Source: Sisyra terminalis
Taxonomy: Eukaryota > Arthropoda > Insecta > Neuroptera > Sisyridae
Assembly: GCA_958496175.1 (NCBI GenBank)
Contig: OY292277.1
Span: 496,001-560,000 of the forward strand
Length of the DNA stretch: 64,000 nucleotides
Direction of reading: 5' to 3'
Below are positions 14,101-27,320 of this stretch, in pieces. The first letter of the stretch is position 1. Every line of letters starts with the position of its first letter. The notes beneath the pieces were generated by a model. It was not told the DNA's origin. It searched no databases and saw nothing but the letters and a program-made list of their open reading frames with translations. The position numbers and the translations under genes were made by a program.

Positions 14101-14310
14101 GGATATTTTTGCGGTTATTTTGCTGTAATATTTGCGGTTAATTTTGCGGATATCATTGCGGTTATTTTTGCGGATATTATTACGGTTATTTTTGCGGATA
14201 TCATTGCGGTTATTTTGCGGTGATATTTGCGGTTATTTTTGCGGAAATCATTGCGGTTATTTTGCGGTAATATTTGCGGTTATTTTTGCGGATATTATTG
14301 CGGTTATTTT
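11105..14310 (+). repeat. Nested ~2.06-kb duplication within the 5.8-kb unit
   Basis: Landmarks 11105, 11223, 11412 and 11625 recur at 13163, 13281, 13470 and 13683 (offset 2058). Landmarks 11933, 12122 and 12217 recur at 13943, 14132 and 14227 (offset 2010). The 48-bp difference is two 24-bp dimers lost in the second copy. The same pair is present in copy 2 of the large HOR (16815/18873), so this duplication predates the 5.8-kb one. Confidence 0.75.
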
Positions 14311-14372
14311 GCTGTAATATTTGCGGTTAATTTTGCGGATATCATTGCGGTTATTTTTGCGGATATTATTGC

Positions 14373-17300
14373 GGTTATTTTTGCGGATATTTTTGCGGTT
14401 ATTTTGCTGTAATATTTGCGGTTAATTTTGCGGATATCATTGCGGTTATTTTTGCGGATATTATTACGGTTATTTTTGCGGATATCATTGCGGTTATTTT
14501 GCGGTGATATTTGCGGTTATTTTTGCGGAAATCATTGCGGTTATTTTGCGGTAATATTTGCGGTTATTTTTGCGGATATTATTGCGGTTATTTTGCTGTA
14601 ATATTTGCGGTTAATTTTGCGGATATCATTGCGGTTATTTTTGCGGATATTATTGCGGTTATTTTTGCGGATATCATTGCGGTTATTTTGCGGTGATATT
14701 TGCGGTTATTTTTGCGGATATCATTGCGGTTATTTTTGCGGATATCATTGCGGTTATTTAGCGGTAATATTTGCGGTTATTTTTGCGGATATTATTGCGG
14801 TTATTTTGCTGTAATATTTGCGGTTAATTTTGCGGATATCATTGCGGTTATTTTGCGGTGATATTTGCGGTTTTTTTTGCGGATATCATTGCGGTTATTT
14901 TGCGGTAATATTTGCGGTTATTTTTGCGGATATCATTGCGGTTATTTTTGCGGATATTATTGCGGTTATTTTTGCGGATATTATTGCGGTTATTTTTGCG
15001 GATATCATTGCGGTTATTTTGCTGTAATATTTGCGGTTAATTTTGCGGATAATATTGCGGTTATTTTTGCGGATATCATTGCGGTTATTTTGCGGTAATT
15101 TTTGCGGTTATTTTTGCGGATATTATTACGGTTATTTTTGCGGATATCATTGCGGTTATTTTGCGGTGATATTTGCGGTTATTTTTGCGGAAATCATTGC
15201 GGTTATTTTGCGGTAATATTTGCGGTTATTTTTGCGGATATTATTGCGGTTATTTTGCTGTAATATTTGCGGTTAATTTTGCGGATATCATTGCGGTTAT
15301 TTTTGCGGATATTATTGCGGTTATTTTTGCGGATATCATTGCGGTTATTTTGCGGTGATATTTGCGGTTATTTTTGCGGATATCATTGCGGTTATTTTTG
15401 CGGATATCATTGCGGTTATTTAGCGGTAATATTTGCGGTTATTTTTGCGGATATTATTGCGGTTATTTTGCTGTAATATTTGCGGTTAATTTTGCGGATA
15501 TCATTGCGGTTATTTTGCGGTGATATTTGCGGTTATTTTTGCGGATATCATTGCGGTTATTTTGCGGTAATATTTGCGGTTAATTTTGCGGATAATATTG
15601 CGGTTATTTTTGCGGATATCATTGCGGTTATTTTGCGGTAATTTTTGCGGTTATTTTTGCGGATATTATTGCGGTTATTTTTGCGGATATTATTGCGGTT
15701 ATTTTTGCGGATATCATTGCGGTTATTTTGCTGTAATATTTGCGGTTAATTTTGCGGATAATATTGCGGTTATTTTTGCGGATATCATTGCGGTTATTTT
15801 GCGGTAATTTTTGCGGTTATTTTTGCGGATATTATTGCGGTTATTTTTGCGGATATCATTGCGGTTATTTTGCGGTGATATTTGCGGTTATTTTTGCGGT
15901 GATATTTGCGGTTATTTTGCGGTTATTTTTGCGGATATCATTGCGGTTATTTTGCGGTAACATTTGCGGATAATATTGCGGTTATTTTTGCGGATATCAT
16001 TGCGGTTATTTTGCGGTAACATTTGCGTTAATTTTTGCGGATATTATTGCGGTTATTTTTGCGGATATCATTGCGGTTATTTTGCGGTAATATTAACGGT
16101 TATTTTTGCGGATATTATTGCGGTTATTTTGCTGTAATATTTGCGGTTATTTTTGCGGATATCATTGCGGTTCTTTTTGCGGATATTATTGCGGTTATTT
16201 TTGCGGATATTATTGCGGTTATTTTTGCGGATATCATTGCGGTTATTTTGCGGTTATTTTTGCGGTTATTATTGCGGTTATTTTTGCGGATATCATTGCG
16301 GTTATTTTGCGGTGTTATTAGCGGTTATTTTTGCGGATATCATTGCGGATATTTTGCGGTAATATTTGCGGTTATTTTTGCGGATATCATTGCGGTTATT
16401 TTGCGGTGATATTTGCGGTTATTTTTGCGGATATCATTGCGGTTATTTTGCGGTGATATTTGCGGTTATTTTTGCGGTTATTTTTGCGGATATCATTGCG
16501 GTTATTTTTGCGGATATTATTGCGGTTATTTTTGCGGATATTATTGCGGTTATTTTTGCGGATATCATTGCGGTTATTTTGCTGTAATATTTGCGGTTAA
16601 TTTTGCGGATAATATTGCGGTTATTTTTGCGGATATCATTGCGGTTATTTTGCGGTAATTTTTGCGGTTATTTTTGCGGATATTATTGCGGTTATTTTTG
16701 CGGATATCATTGCGGTTATTTTGCGGTGATATTTGCGGTTATTTTTGCGGTGATATTTGCGGTTATTTTGCGGTTATTTTTGCGGATATCATTGCGGTTA
16801 TTTTGCGGTAACATTTGCGGTTATTTTTGCGGATATTATTGCGGTTATTTTTGCGGATATCATTGCGGTTATTTTGCGGTAATATTTGCGGTTATTTTTG
16901 CGGATATTTTTGCGGTTATTTTGCTGTAAAATTTGCTGTTAATTTTGCGGATATCATTGCGGTTATTTTTGCGGATATTATTACGGTTATTTATGCGGAT
17001 ATCATTGCGGTTATTTTGCGGTGATATTTGCGGTTATTTTTGCGGATATCATTGCGGTTATTTAGCGGTAATATTTGCGGTTATTTTTGCGGATATTATT
17101 GCGGTTATTTTGCTGTAATATTTGCGGTTAATTTTGCGGATATCATTGCGGTTATTTTGCGGTGATATTTGCGGTTATTTTTGCGGATATCATTGCGGTT
17201 ATTTTGCGGTAATATTTGCGGTTATTTTTGCGGATATCATTGCGGTTATTTTTGCGGATATTATTGCGGTTATTTTTGCGGATATTATTGCGGTTATTTT

Positions 17301-20082
17301 TGCGGATATCATTGCGGTTATTTTGCTGTAATATTTGCGGTTAATTTGGCGGATAATATTGCGGTTATTTTTGCGGATATCATTGCGGTTATTTTGCGGT
17401 AATTTTTGCGGTTATTTTTGCGGATATTATTACGGTTATTTTTGCGGATATCATTGCGGTTATTTTGCGGTGATATTTGCGGTTATTTTTGCGGATATCA
17501 TTGCGGTTATTTTGCGGTAATATTTGCGGTTATTTTTGCGGATATCATTGCGGTTATTTTTGCGGATATTATTGCGGTTATTTTTGCGGATATTATTGCG
17601 GTTATTTTTGCGGATATCATGGCGGTTATTTTGCTGTAATATTTGCGGTTAATTTTGCGGATAATATTGCGGTTATTTTTGCGGATATCATTGCGGTTAT
17701 TTTGCGGTAATTTTTGCGGTTATTTTTGCGGATATTATTGCGGTTATTTTTGCGGATATCATTGCGGTTATTTTGCGGTAATATTTGCGGTTATTTTTGC
17801 GGATATTTTTGCGGTTATTTTGCTGTAATATTTGCGGTTAATTTTGCGGATATCATTGCGGTTATTTTTGCGGATATTATTACGGTTATTTTTGCGGATA
17901 TCATTGCGGTTATTTTGCGGTGATATTTGCGGTTATTTTTGCGGAAATCATTGCGGTTATTTTGCGGTAATATTTGCGGTTATTTTTGCGGATATTATTG
18001 CGGTTATTTTGCTGTAATATTTGCGGTTAATTTTGCGGATATCATTGCGGTTATTTTTGCGGATATTATTGCGGTTATTTTTGCGGATATCATTGCGGTT
18101 ATTTTGCGGTGATATTTGCGGTTATTTTTGCGGATATCATTGCGGTTATTTTTGCGGATATCATTGCGGTTATTTTTGCGGATATCATTGCGGTTATTTT
18201 GCGGTGATATTTGCGGTTATTTTTGCGGAAATCATTGCGGTTATTTTGCGGTAATATTTGCGGTTATTTTTGCGGATATTATTGCGGTTATTTTGCTGTA
18301 ATATTTGCGGTTAATTTTGCGGATATCATTGCGGTTATTTTTGCGGATATTATTGCGGTTATTTTTGCGGATATCATTGCGGTTATTTTGCGGTGATATT
18401 TGCGGTTATTTTTGCGGATATCATTGCGGTTATTTTTGCGGATATCATTGCGGTTATTTAGCGGTAATATTTGCGGTTATTTTTGCGGATATTATTGCGG
18501 TTATTTTGCTGTAATATTTGCGGTTAATTTTGCGGATATCATTGCGGTTATTTTGCGGTGATATTTGCGGTTTTTTTTGCGGATATCATTGCGGTTATTT
18601 TGCGGTAATATTTGCGGTTATTTTTGCGGATATCATTGCGGTTATTTTTGCGGATATTATTGCGGTTATTTTTGCGGATATTATTGCGGTTATTTTTGCG
18701 GATATCATTGCGGTTATTTTGCTGTAATATTTGCGGTTAATTTTGCGGATAATATTGCGGTTATTTTTGCGGATATCATTGCGGTTATTTTGCGGTAATT
18801 TTTGCGGTTATTTTTGCGGATATTATTACGGTTATTTTTGCGGATATCATTGCGGTTATTTTGCGGTAACATTTGCGGTTATTTTTGCGGATATTATTGC
18901 GGTTATTTTTGCGGATATCATTGCGGTTATTTTGCGGTAATATTTGCGGTTATTTTTGCGGATATTTTTGCGGTTATTTTGCTGTAAAATTTGCTGTTAA
19001 TTTTGCGGATATCATTTCGGTTATTTTTGCGGATATTATTACGGTTATTTATGCGGATATCATTGCGGTTATTTTGCGGTGATATTTGCGGTTATTTTTG
19101 CGGATATCATTGCGGTTATTTAGCGGTAATATTTGCGGTTATTTTTGCGGATATTATTGCGGTTATTTTGCTGTAATATTTGCGGTTAATTTTGCGGATA
19201 TCATTGCGGTTATTTTGCGGTGATATTTGCGGTTATTTTTGCGGATATCATTGCGGTTATTTTGCGGTAATATTTGCGGTTATTTTTGCGGATATCATTG
19301 CGGTTATTTTTGCGGATATTATTGCGGTTATTTTTGCGGATATTATTGCGGTTATTTTTGCGGATATCATTGCGGTTATTTTGCTGTAATATTTGCGGTT
19401 AATTTTGCGGATAATATTGCGGTTATTTTTGCGGATATCATTGCGGTTATTTTGCGGTAATTTTTGCGGTTATTTTTGCGGATATTATTACGGTTATTTT
19501 TGCGGATATCATTGCGGTTATTTTGCGGTGATATTTGCGGTTATTTTTGCGGATATCATTGCGGTTATTTTGCGGTAATATTTGCGGTTATTTTTGCGGA
19601 TATTATTGCGGTTATTTTTGCGGATATCATGGCGGTTATTTTGCTGTAATATTTGCGGTTAATTTTGCGGATAATATTGCGGTTATTTTTGCGGATATCA
19701 TTGCGGTTATTTTGCGGTAATTTTTGCGGTTATTTTTGCGGATATTATTGCGGTTATTTTTGCGGATATCATTGCGGTTATTTTGCGGTAATATTTGCGG
19801 TTATTTTTGCGGATATTTTTGCGGTTATTTTGCTGTAATATTTGCGGTTAATTTTGCGGATATCATTGCGGTTATTTTTGCGGATATTATTACGGTTATT
19901 TTTGCGGATATCATTGCGGTTATTTTGCGGTGATATTTGCGGTTATTTTTGCGGAAATCATTGCGGTTATTTTGCGGTAATATTTGCGGTTATTTTTGCG
20001 GATATTATTGCGGTTATTTTGCTGTAATATTTGCGGTTAATTTTGCGGATATCATTGCGGTTATTTTTGCGGATATTATTGC
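14373..20082 (+). repeat. ~5.8-kb HOR, copy 2 (5710 bp)
   Basis: Second copy of 8555-14372. Private changes seen are TTTGGCGG near 17346, TTTCGG near 19016, and a normal TTGCGG where copy 1 has TAGCGG near 12951. It also has the 59-bp gain near 15960-16018 and the 167-bp loss near 16400. The few differences over nearly 6 kb point to recent amplification. Confidence 0.82.
15960..16018 (+). repeat. 59-bp gain in 5.8-kb HOR copy 2
   Basis: Copy 1 reads TAACAT then TTGCGTTAATTTT near 10140. Copy 2 inserts TTGCGG-ATAATA and further A and B monomers, returns to TAACAT, and only then reaches TTGCGTTAA near 16024. The gain is four 12-mers plus one 11-mer, so the exchange respected monomer boundaries. 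Edge placement is ambiguous by one monomer. Confidence 0.7.
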
Positions 20083-21018
20083 GGTTATTTTTGCGGATAT
20101 TTTTGCGGTTATTTTGCTGTAATATTTGCGGTTAATTTTGCGGATATCATTGCGGTTATTTTTGCGGATATTATTACGGTTATTTTTGCGGATATCATTG
20201 CGGTTATTTTGCGGTGATATTTGCGGTTATTTTTGCGGAAATCATTGCGGTTATTTTGCGGTAATATTTGCGGTTATTTTTGCGGATATTATTGCGGTTA
20301 TTTTGCTGTAATATTTGCGGTTAATTTTGCGGATATCATTGCGGTTATTTTTGCGGATATTATTGCGGTTATTTTTGCGGATATCATTGCGGTTATTTTG
20401 CGGTGATATTTGCGGTTATTTTTGCGGATATCATTGCGGTTATTTTTGCGGATATCATTGCGGTTATTTAGCGGTAATATTTGCGGTTATTTTTGCGGAT
20501 ATTATTGCGGTTATTTTGCTGTAATATTTGCGGTTAATTTTGCGGATATCATTGCGGTTATTTTGCGGTGATATTTGCGGTTTTTTTTGCGGATATCATT
20601 GCGGTTATTTTGCGGTAATATTTGCGGTTATTTTTGCGGATATCATTGCGGTTATTTTTGCGGATATTATTGCGGTTATTTTTGCGGATATTATTGCGGT
20701 TATTTTTGCGGATATCATTGCGGTTATTTTGCTGTAATATTTGCGGTTAATTTTGCGGATAATATTGCGGTTATTTTTGCGGATATCATTGCGGTTATTT
20801 TGCGGTAATTTTTGCGGTTATTTTTGCGGATATTATTACGGTTATTTTTGCGGATATCATTGCGGTTATTTTGCGGTGATATTTGCGGTTATTTTTGCGG
20901 AAATCATTGCGGTTATTTTGCGGTAATATTTGCGGTTATTTTTGCGGATATTATTGCGGTTATTTTGCTGTAATATTTGCGGTTAATTTTGCGGATATCA
21001 TTGCGGTTATTTTTGCGG
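20083..21018 (+). repeat. ~5.8-kb HOR, partial copy 3
   Basis: This continues the +5710 match (14416/20126, 14605/20315, 14865/20575, 15031/20741) and corresponds to the start of copy 1 at 8555-9490. The match breaks near 21018, where an ATATCA monomer followed by TTATTTAGCGG replaces the expected ATATTA. The remainder of the unit is not present. Confidence 0.72.
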
Positions 21019-21307
21019 ATATCATTGCGGTTATTTAGCGGTAATATTTGCGGTTATTTTTGCGGATATTATTGCGGTTATTTTGCTGTAATATTTGCGG
21101 TTAATTTTGCGGATATCATTGCGGTTATTTTGCGGTGATATTTGCGGTTATTTTTGCGGATATCATTGCGGTTATTTTGCGGTAATATTTGCGGTTATTT
21201 TTGCGGATATCATTGCGGTTATTTTTGCGGATATTATTGCGGTTATTTTTGCGGATATTATTGCGGTTATTTTTGCGGATATCATGGCGGTTATTTTGCG
21301 GTAACAT

Positions 21308-23310
21308 TTGCGGTTATTTTTGCGGATATTATTGCGGTTATTTTTGCGGATATCATTGCGGTTATTTTGCGGTAATATTTGCGGTTATTTTTGCGGATAT
21401 TTTTGCGGTTATTTTGCTGTAAAATTTGCTGTTAATTTTGCGGATATCATTGCGGTTATTTTTGCGGATATTATTACGGTTATTTATGCGGATATCATTG
21501 CGGTTATTTTGCGGTGATATTTGCGGTTATTTTTGCGGATATCATTGCGGTTATATAGCGGTAATATTTGCGGTTATTTTTGCGGATATTATTGCGGTTA
21601 TTTTGCTGTAATATTTGCGGTTAATTTTGCGGATATCATTGCGGTTATTTTGCGGTGATATTTGCGGTTATTTTTGCGGATATCATTGCGGTTATTTTGC
21701 GGTAATATTTGCGGTTATTTTTGCGGATATCATTGCGGTTATTTTTGCGGATATTATTGCGGTTATTTTTGCGGATATTATTGCGGTTATTTTTGCGGAT
21801 ATCATTGCGGTTATTTTGCTGTAATATTTGCGGTTAATTTTGCGGATAATATTGCGGTTATTTTTGCGGATATCATTGCGGTTATTTTGCGGTAATTTTT
21901 GCGGTTATTTTTGCGGATATTATTACGGTTATTTTTGCGGATATCATTGCGGTTATTTTGCGGTGATATTTGCGGTTATTTTTGCGGATATCATTGCGGT
22001 TATTTTGCGATAATATTTGCGGTTATTTTTGCGGATATTATTGCGGTTATTTTTGCGGATATCATGGCGGTTATTTTGCTGTAATATTTGCGGTTAATTT
22101 TGCGGATAATATTGCGGTTATTTTTGCGGATATCATTGCGGTTATTTTGCGGTAATATTTGCGGTTATTTTTGCGGATATTATTGCGGTTATTTTTGCGG
22201 ATATCATTGCGGTTATTTTGCGGTAATATTTGCGGTTATTTTTGCGGATATTTTTGCGGTTATTTTGCTGTAATATTTGCGGTTAATTTTGCGGATATCA
22301 TTGCGGTTATTTTTGCGGATATTATTACGGTTATTTTTGCGGATATCATTGCGGTTATTTTGCGGTGATATTTGCGGTTATTTTTGCGGAAATCATTGCG
22401 GTTATTTTGCGGTAATATTTGCGGTTATTTTTGCGGATATTATTGCGGTTATTTTGCTGTAATATTTGCGGTTAATTTTGCGGATATCATTGCGGTTATT
22501 TTTGCGGATATTATTGCGGTTATTTTTGCGGATATTTTTGCGGTTATTTTGCTGTAATATTTGCGGTTAATTTTGCGGATATCATTGCGGTTATTTTTGC
22601 GGATATTATTACGGTTATTTTTGCGGATATCATTGCGGTTATTTTGCGGTGATATTTGCGGTTATTTTTGCGGAAATCATTGCGGTTATTTTGCGGTAAT
22701 ATTTGCGGTTATTTTTGCGGATATTATTGCGGTTATTTTGCTGTAATATTTGCGGTTAATTTTGCGGATATCATTGCGGTTATTTTTGCGGATATTATTG
22801 CGGTTATTTTTGCGGATATCATTGCGGTTATTTTGCGGTGATATTTGCGGTTATTTTTGCGGATATCATTGCGGTTATTTTTGCGGATATCATTGCGGTT
22901 ATTTAGCGGTAATATTTGCGGTTATTTTTGCGGATATTATTGCGGTTATTTTGCTGTAATATTTGCGGTTAATTTTGCGGATATCATTGCGGTTATTTTG
23001 CGGTGATATTTGCGGTTTTTTTTGCGGATATCATTGCGGTTATTTTGCGGTAATATTTGCGGTTATTTTTGCGGATATCATTGCGGTTATTTTTGCGGAT
23101 ATTATTGCGGTTATTTTTGCGGATATTATTGCGGTTATTTTTGCGGATATCATTGCGGTTATTTTGCTGTAATATTTGCGGTTAATTTTGCGGATAATAT
23201 TGCGGTTATTTTTGCGGATATCATTGCGGTTATTTTGCGGTAATTTTTGCGGTTATTTTTGCGGATATTATTACGGTTATTTTTGCGGATATCATTGCGG
23301 TTATTTTGCG
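21308..23310 (+). repeat. Copy of 18873-20875 at offset 2435
   Basis: Landmarks 18873, 18991, 19180, 19653, 20126 and 20575 recur at 21308, 21426, 21615, 22088, 22561 and 23010. It carries the last double-TTGCTG marker in the window, near 21415. Private substitutions are TTATATAGCGG near 21551 and TTGCGA near 22007. It ends near 23310 by joining two 11-mers in succession. Confidence 0.8.
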
Positions 23311-24310
23311 GTTATTTTGCGGTAATATTTGCGGTTATTTTTGCGGATATCATTGCGGATATTTTGCGGTGATATTTGCGGTTATTTTTGCGGATATCAT
23401 TGCGGTGATATATGCGGTTATTTTTGCGGATATCATTGCGGTTATTTTTGCGGATATTATTGCGGTTATTTTTGCGGATATCATTGCGGTTATTTTGCGG
23501 TGATATTTGCGGTTATTTTTGCGGATATCATTGCGGTTATTTTTGCGGATATCATTGCGGTTATTTAGCGGTAATATTTGCGGTTATTTTTGCGGATATT
23601 ATTGCGGTTATTTTGCTGTAATATTTGCGGTTAATTTTGCGGATATCATTGCGGTTATTTTGCGGTGATATTTGCGGTTATTTTTGCGGATATCATTGCG
23701 GTTATTTTGCGGTAATATTTGCGGTTATTTTTGCGGATATCATTGCGGTTATTTTTGCGGATATTATTGCGGTTATTTTTGCGGATATTATTGCGGTTAT
23801 TTTTGCGGATATCATGGCGGTTATTTTGCTGTAATATTTGCGGTTAATTTTGCGGATAATATTGCGGTTATTTTTGCGGATATCATTGCGGTTATTTTGC
23901 GGTAATTTTTGCGGTTATTTTTGCGGATATTATTGCGGTTATTTTTGCGGATATCATTGCGGTTATTTTGCGGTAATATTTGCGGTTATTTTTGCGGATA
24001 TTTTTGCGGTTATTTTGCTGTAATATTTGCGGTTAATTTTGCGGATATCATTGCGGTTATTTTTGCGGATATTATTACGGTTATTTTTGCGGATATCATT
24101 GCGGTTATTTTGCGGTGATATTTGCGGTTATTTTTGCGGAAATCATTGCGGTTATTTTGCGGTAATATTTGCGGTTATTTTTGCGGATATTATTGCGGTT
24201 ATTTTGCTGTAATATTTGCGGTTAATTTTGCGGATATCATTGCGGTTATTTTTGCGGATATTATTGCGGTTATTTTGCGGTGATATTTGCGGTTATTTTT
24301 GCGGTAACAT
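23310..24310 (+). repeat. Mosaic junction segment
   Basis: A short stretch (23310-23620) has GATATATGCGG and consecutive short monomers. It is followed by 23672-24270, which matches 17477-18075 at offset 6195, including the ATGGCGG monomer and TTGCGGAAATCA. The right edge contains TTGAGG near 24324. It separates the left HOR family from a family with a TTATTA monomer downstream. Confidence 0.65.
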
Positions 24311-27300
24311 TTGCGGTTATTTTTGAGGTTATTATTGCGGTTATTTTTGCGGATATCATTGCGGTTATTTTGCGGTGATATTAGCGGTTATTTTTGCGGA
24401 TATCATTGCGGATATTTTGCGGTAATATTTGCGGTTATTTTTGCGGATATCATTGCGGTTATTTTTGCGGATATTATTGCGGTTATTTTTGCGGATATCA
24501 TTGCGGATATTTTGCGGTGATATTTGCGGTTATTTTTGCGGATATCATTGCGGTTATTTTTGCGGATATTATTGCGGTTATTTTTGCGGATATCATTGCG
24601 GTTATTTTTGCGGATATCATTGCGGTTATTTTGCGGTGATATTTGCGGTTATTTTTGCGGATATCATTGCGGTTATTTTGCGGTAATATTTGCGGTTATT
24701 TTTGCGGTTATTTTTGCGGATATCATTGCGGTTATTTTGCTGTAATATTTGCGGTTAATTTTGCGGATAATATTGCGGTTATTTTTGCGGATATCATTGC
24801 GGTTATTTTGCGGTAATTTTTGCGGTTATTTTTGCGGATATTATTGCGGTTATTTTTGCGGATATCATTGCGGTTATTTTGCGGTGATATTTGCGGTTAT
24901 TTTTGCGGTGATATTTGCGGTTATTTTGCGGTAATATTTGCGGTTATTTTTGCGGATATCATTGCGGATATTTTGCGGTGATATTTGCGGTTATTTTTGC
25001 GGATATCATTGCGGTGATATATGCGGTTATTTTTGCGGATATCATTGCGGTTATTTTTGCGGATATTATTGCGGTTATTTTTGCGGATATCATTGCGGTT
25101 ATTTTTGCGGATATCATTGCGGTTATTTTGCGGTGATATTTGCGGTTATTTTTGCGGTGATATTTGCGGTTATTTTGCGGTAATATTTGCGGTTATTTTT
25201 GCGGATATCATTGCGGATATTTTGCGGTGATATTTGCGGTTATTTTTGCGGATATCATTGCGGTGATATTAGCGGTTATTTTTGCGGATATCATTGCGGT
25301 TATTTTTGCGGATATTATTGCGGTTATTTTTGCGGATATTATTGCGGTTATTTTTGCGGATATCATTGCGGTTATTTTGCGGTGATATTTGCGGTTATTT
25401 TTGCGGATATCATTGCGGTTATTTTTGCGGATATTATTGCGGTTATTTTTGCGGATATAATTGCGGTTATTTTTGCGGATATCATTGCGGTTATTTTGCG
25501 GTAACATTTGCGGTAATTTTTGCGGATATTATTGCGGTTATTTTTGCGGAAATCATTGCGGTTATTTTGCGGTAATATTAACGGTTATTTTTGCGGATAT
25601 TATTGCGGTTATTTTGCTGTAATATTTGCGGTTATTTTTGCGGATATCATTGCGGTTATTTTTGCGGATATTATTGCGGTTATTTTTGCGGATATTATTG
25701 CGGTTATTTTTGCGGATATCATTGCGGTTATTTTGCGGTAACATTTGCGGTTATTTTTGCGGTTATTATTGCGGTTATTTTTGCGGATATCATTGCGGTT
25801 ATTTTGCGGTGATATTAGCGGTTATTTTTGCGGATATCATTGCGGATATTTTGCGGTAATATTTGCGGTTATTTTTGCGGATATCATTGCGGTTATTTTT
25901 GCGGATATTATTGCGGTTATTTTTGCGGATATCATTGCGGTTATTTTGCGGTGATATTTGCGGTTATTTTTGCGGATATCATTGCGGTTATTTTTGCGGA
26001 TATTATTGCGGTTATTTTTGCGGATATCATTGCGGTTATTTTTGCGGATATCATTGCGGTTATTTTGCGGTGATATTTGCGGTTATTTTTGCGGATATCA
26101 TTGCGGTTATTTTGCGGTAATATTTGCGGTTATTTTTGCGGATATCATTGCGGTCATTTTGCGGTGATATTTGCGGTTATTTTTGCGGATATCATTGCGG
26201 TTATTTTGCGGTAATATTTGCGGTTATTTTTGCGGATATCATTGCGGTTATTTTTGCGGATATTATTGCGGTTATTTTTGCGGATATTATTGCGGTTATT
26301 TTTGCGGATATCATTGCGGTTATTTTGCTGTAATATTTGCGGTTAATTTTGCGGATAATATTGCGGTTATTTTTGCGGATATCATTGCGGTTATTTTTGC
26401 GGATATTATTGCGGTTATTTTTGCGGATATCATTGCGGTTATTTTGCGGTAATATTTGCGGTTATTTTTGCGGATATTATTGCGGTTATTTTGCTGTAAT
26501 ATTTGCGGTTAATTTTGCGGATATCATTGCGGTTATTTTTGCGGATATTATTGCGGTTATTTTTGCGGATATCATTGCGGTTATTTTGCGGTGATATTTG
26601 CGGTTATTTTTGCGGATATCATTGCGGTTATTTTTGCGGATATTATTGCGGTTATTTTTGGGGATATTATTGCGGTTATTTTTGCGGATATCATTGCGGT
26701 TATTTTGCGGTAACATTTGCGGTAATTTTTGCGGATATTATTGCGGTTATTTTTGCGGATATCATTGCGGTTATTTTGCGGTAATATTAACGGTTATTTT
26801 TGCGGATATTATTGCGGTTATTTTGCTGTAATATTTGCGGTTATTTTTGCGGATATCATTGCGGTTATTTTTGCGGATATTATTGCGGTTATTTTTGCGG
26901 ATATTATTGCGGTTATTTTTGCGGATATCATTGCGGTTATTTTGCGGTAACATTTGCGGTTATTTTTGCGGTTATTATTGCGGTTATTTTTGCGGATATC
27001 ATTGCGGTTATTTTGCGGTGATATTAGCGGTTATTTTTGCGGATATCATTGCGGATATTTTGCGGTTATTTTTGCGGATATCATTGCGGTTATTTTTGCG
27101 GATATTATTGCGGTTATTTTTGCGGATATCATTGCAGATATTTTGCGGTGATATTTGCGGTTATTTTTGCGGATATCATTGCGGTTATTTTTGCGGATAT
27201 TATTGCGGTTATTTTAGCGGATATCATTGCGGTTATTTTTGCGGATATCATTGCGGTTATTTTGCGGTGATATTTGCGGTTATTTTTGCGGATATCATTG

Positions 27301-27320
27301 CGGTTATTTTGCGGTAATAT
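24311..27320 (+). repeat. Family M: overlapping 1434-bp and 1209-bp offsets
   Basis: Bases ~24330-24710 recur at +1434 (24394/25828, 24429/25863, 24524/25958). Bases ~25385-25855 recur at +1209 (25520/26729, 25591/26800, 25745/26954). Typical variants are TTGCGGTTATTA after an A monomer, TGATATTAGCGG, and TAATATTAACGG near 25576 and 26785. The TTATTA/TAGCGG combination also occurs at 100-150, 1945-1995 and 10390-10445, showing that this family and the left one share ancestry. Confidence 0.7.

Larger units (their letters stand above)
8555..14372 (+). repeat. ~5.8-kb HOR, copy 1 (5818 bp)
   Basis: Landmarks from 8598 through 9989 recur at +5818 (8693/14511, 9355/15173, 9756/15574, 9922/15740). 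Landmarks 10158-10485 recur at +5877, and 10703-15216 recur at +5710. The shifts are explained by a 59-bp gain and a 167-bp loss in copy 2 (5818+59-167=5710). The unit contains a nested ~2.0-kb duplication and relatives of unit L. It is the longest period in the window. Confidence 0.82.

Noticed and set aside
19010..19030. CENP-B-box-like sequence at the TTTCGG variants
   Set aside because: The known box needs TTCG, then an A at a fixed place and CGGG. Here the A position is T and the CGGG is missing. The GCGGGTA variants elsewhere lack the TTCG half.
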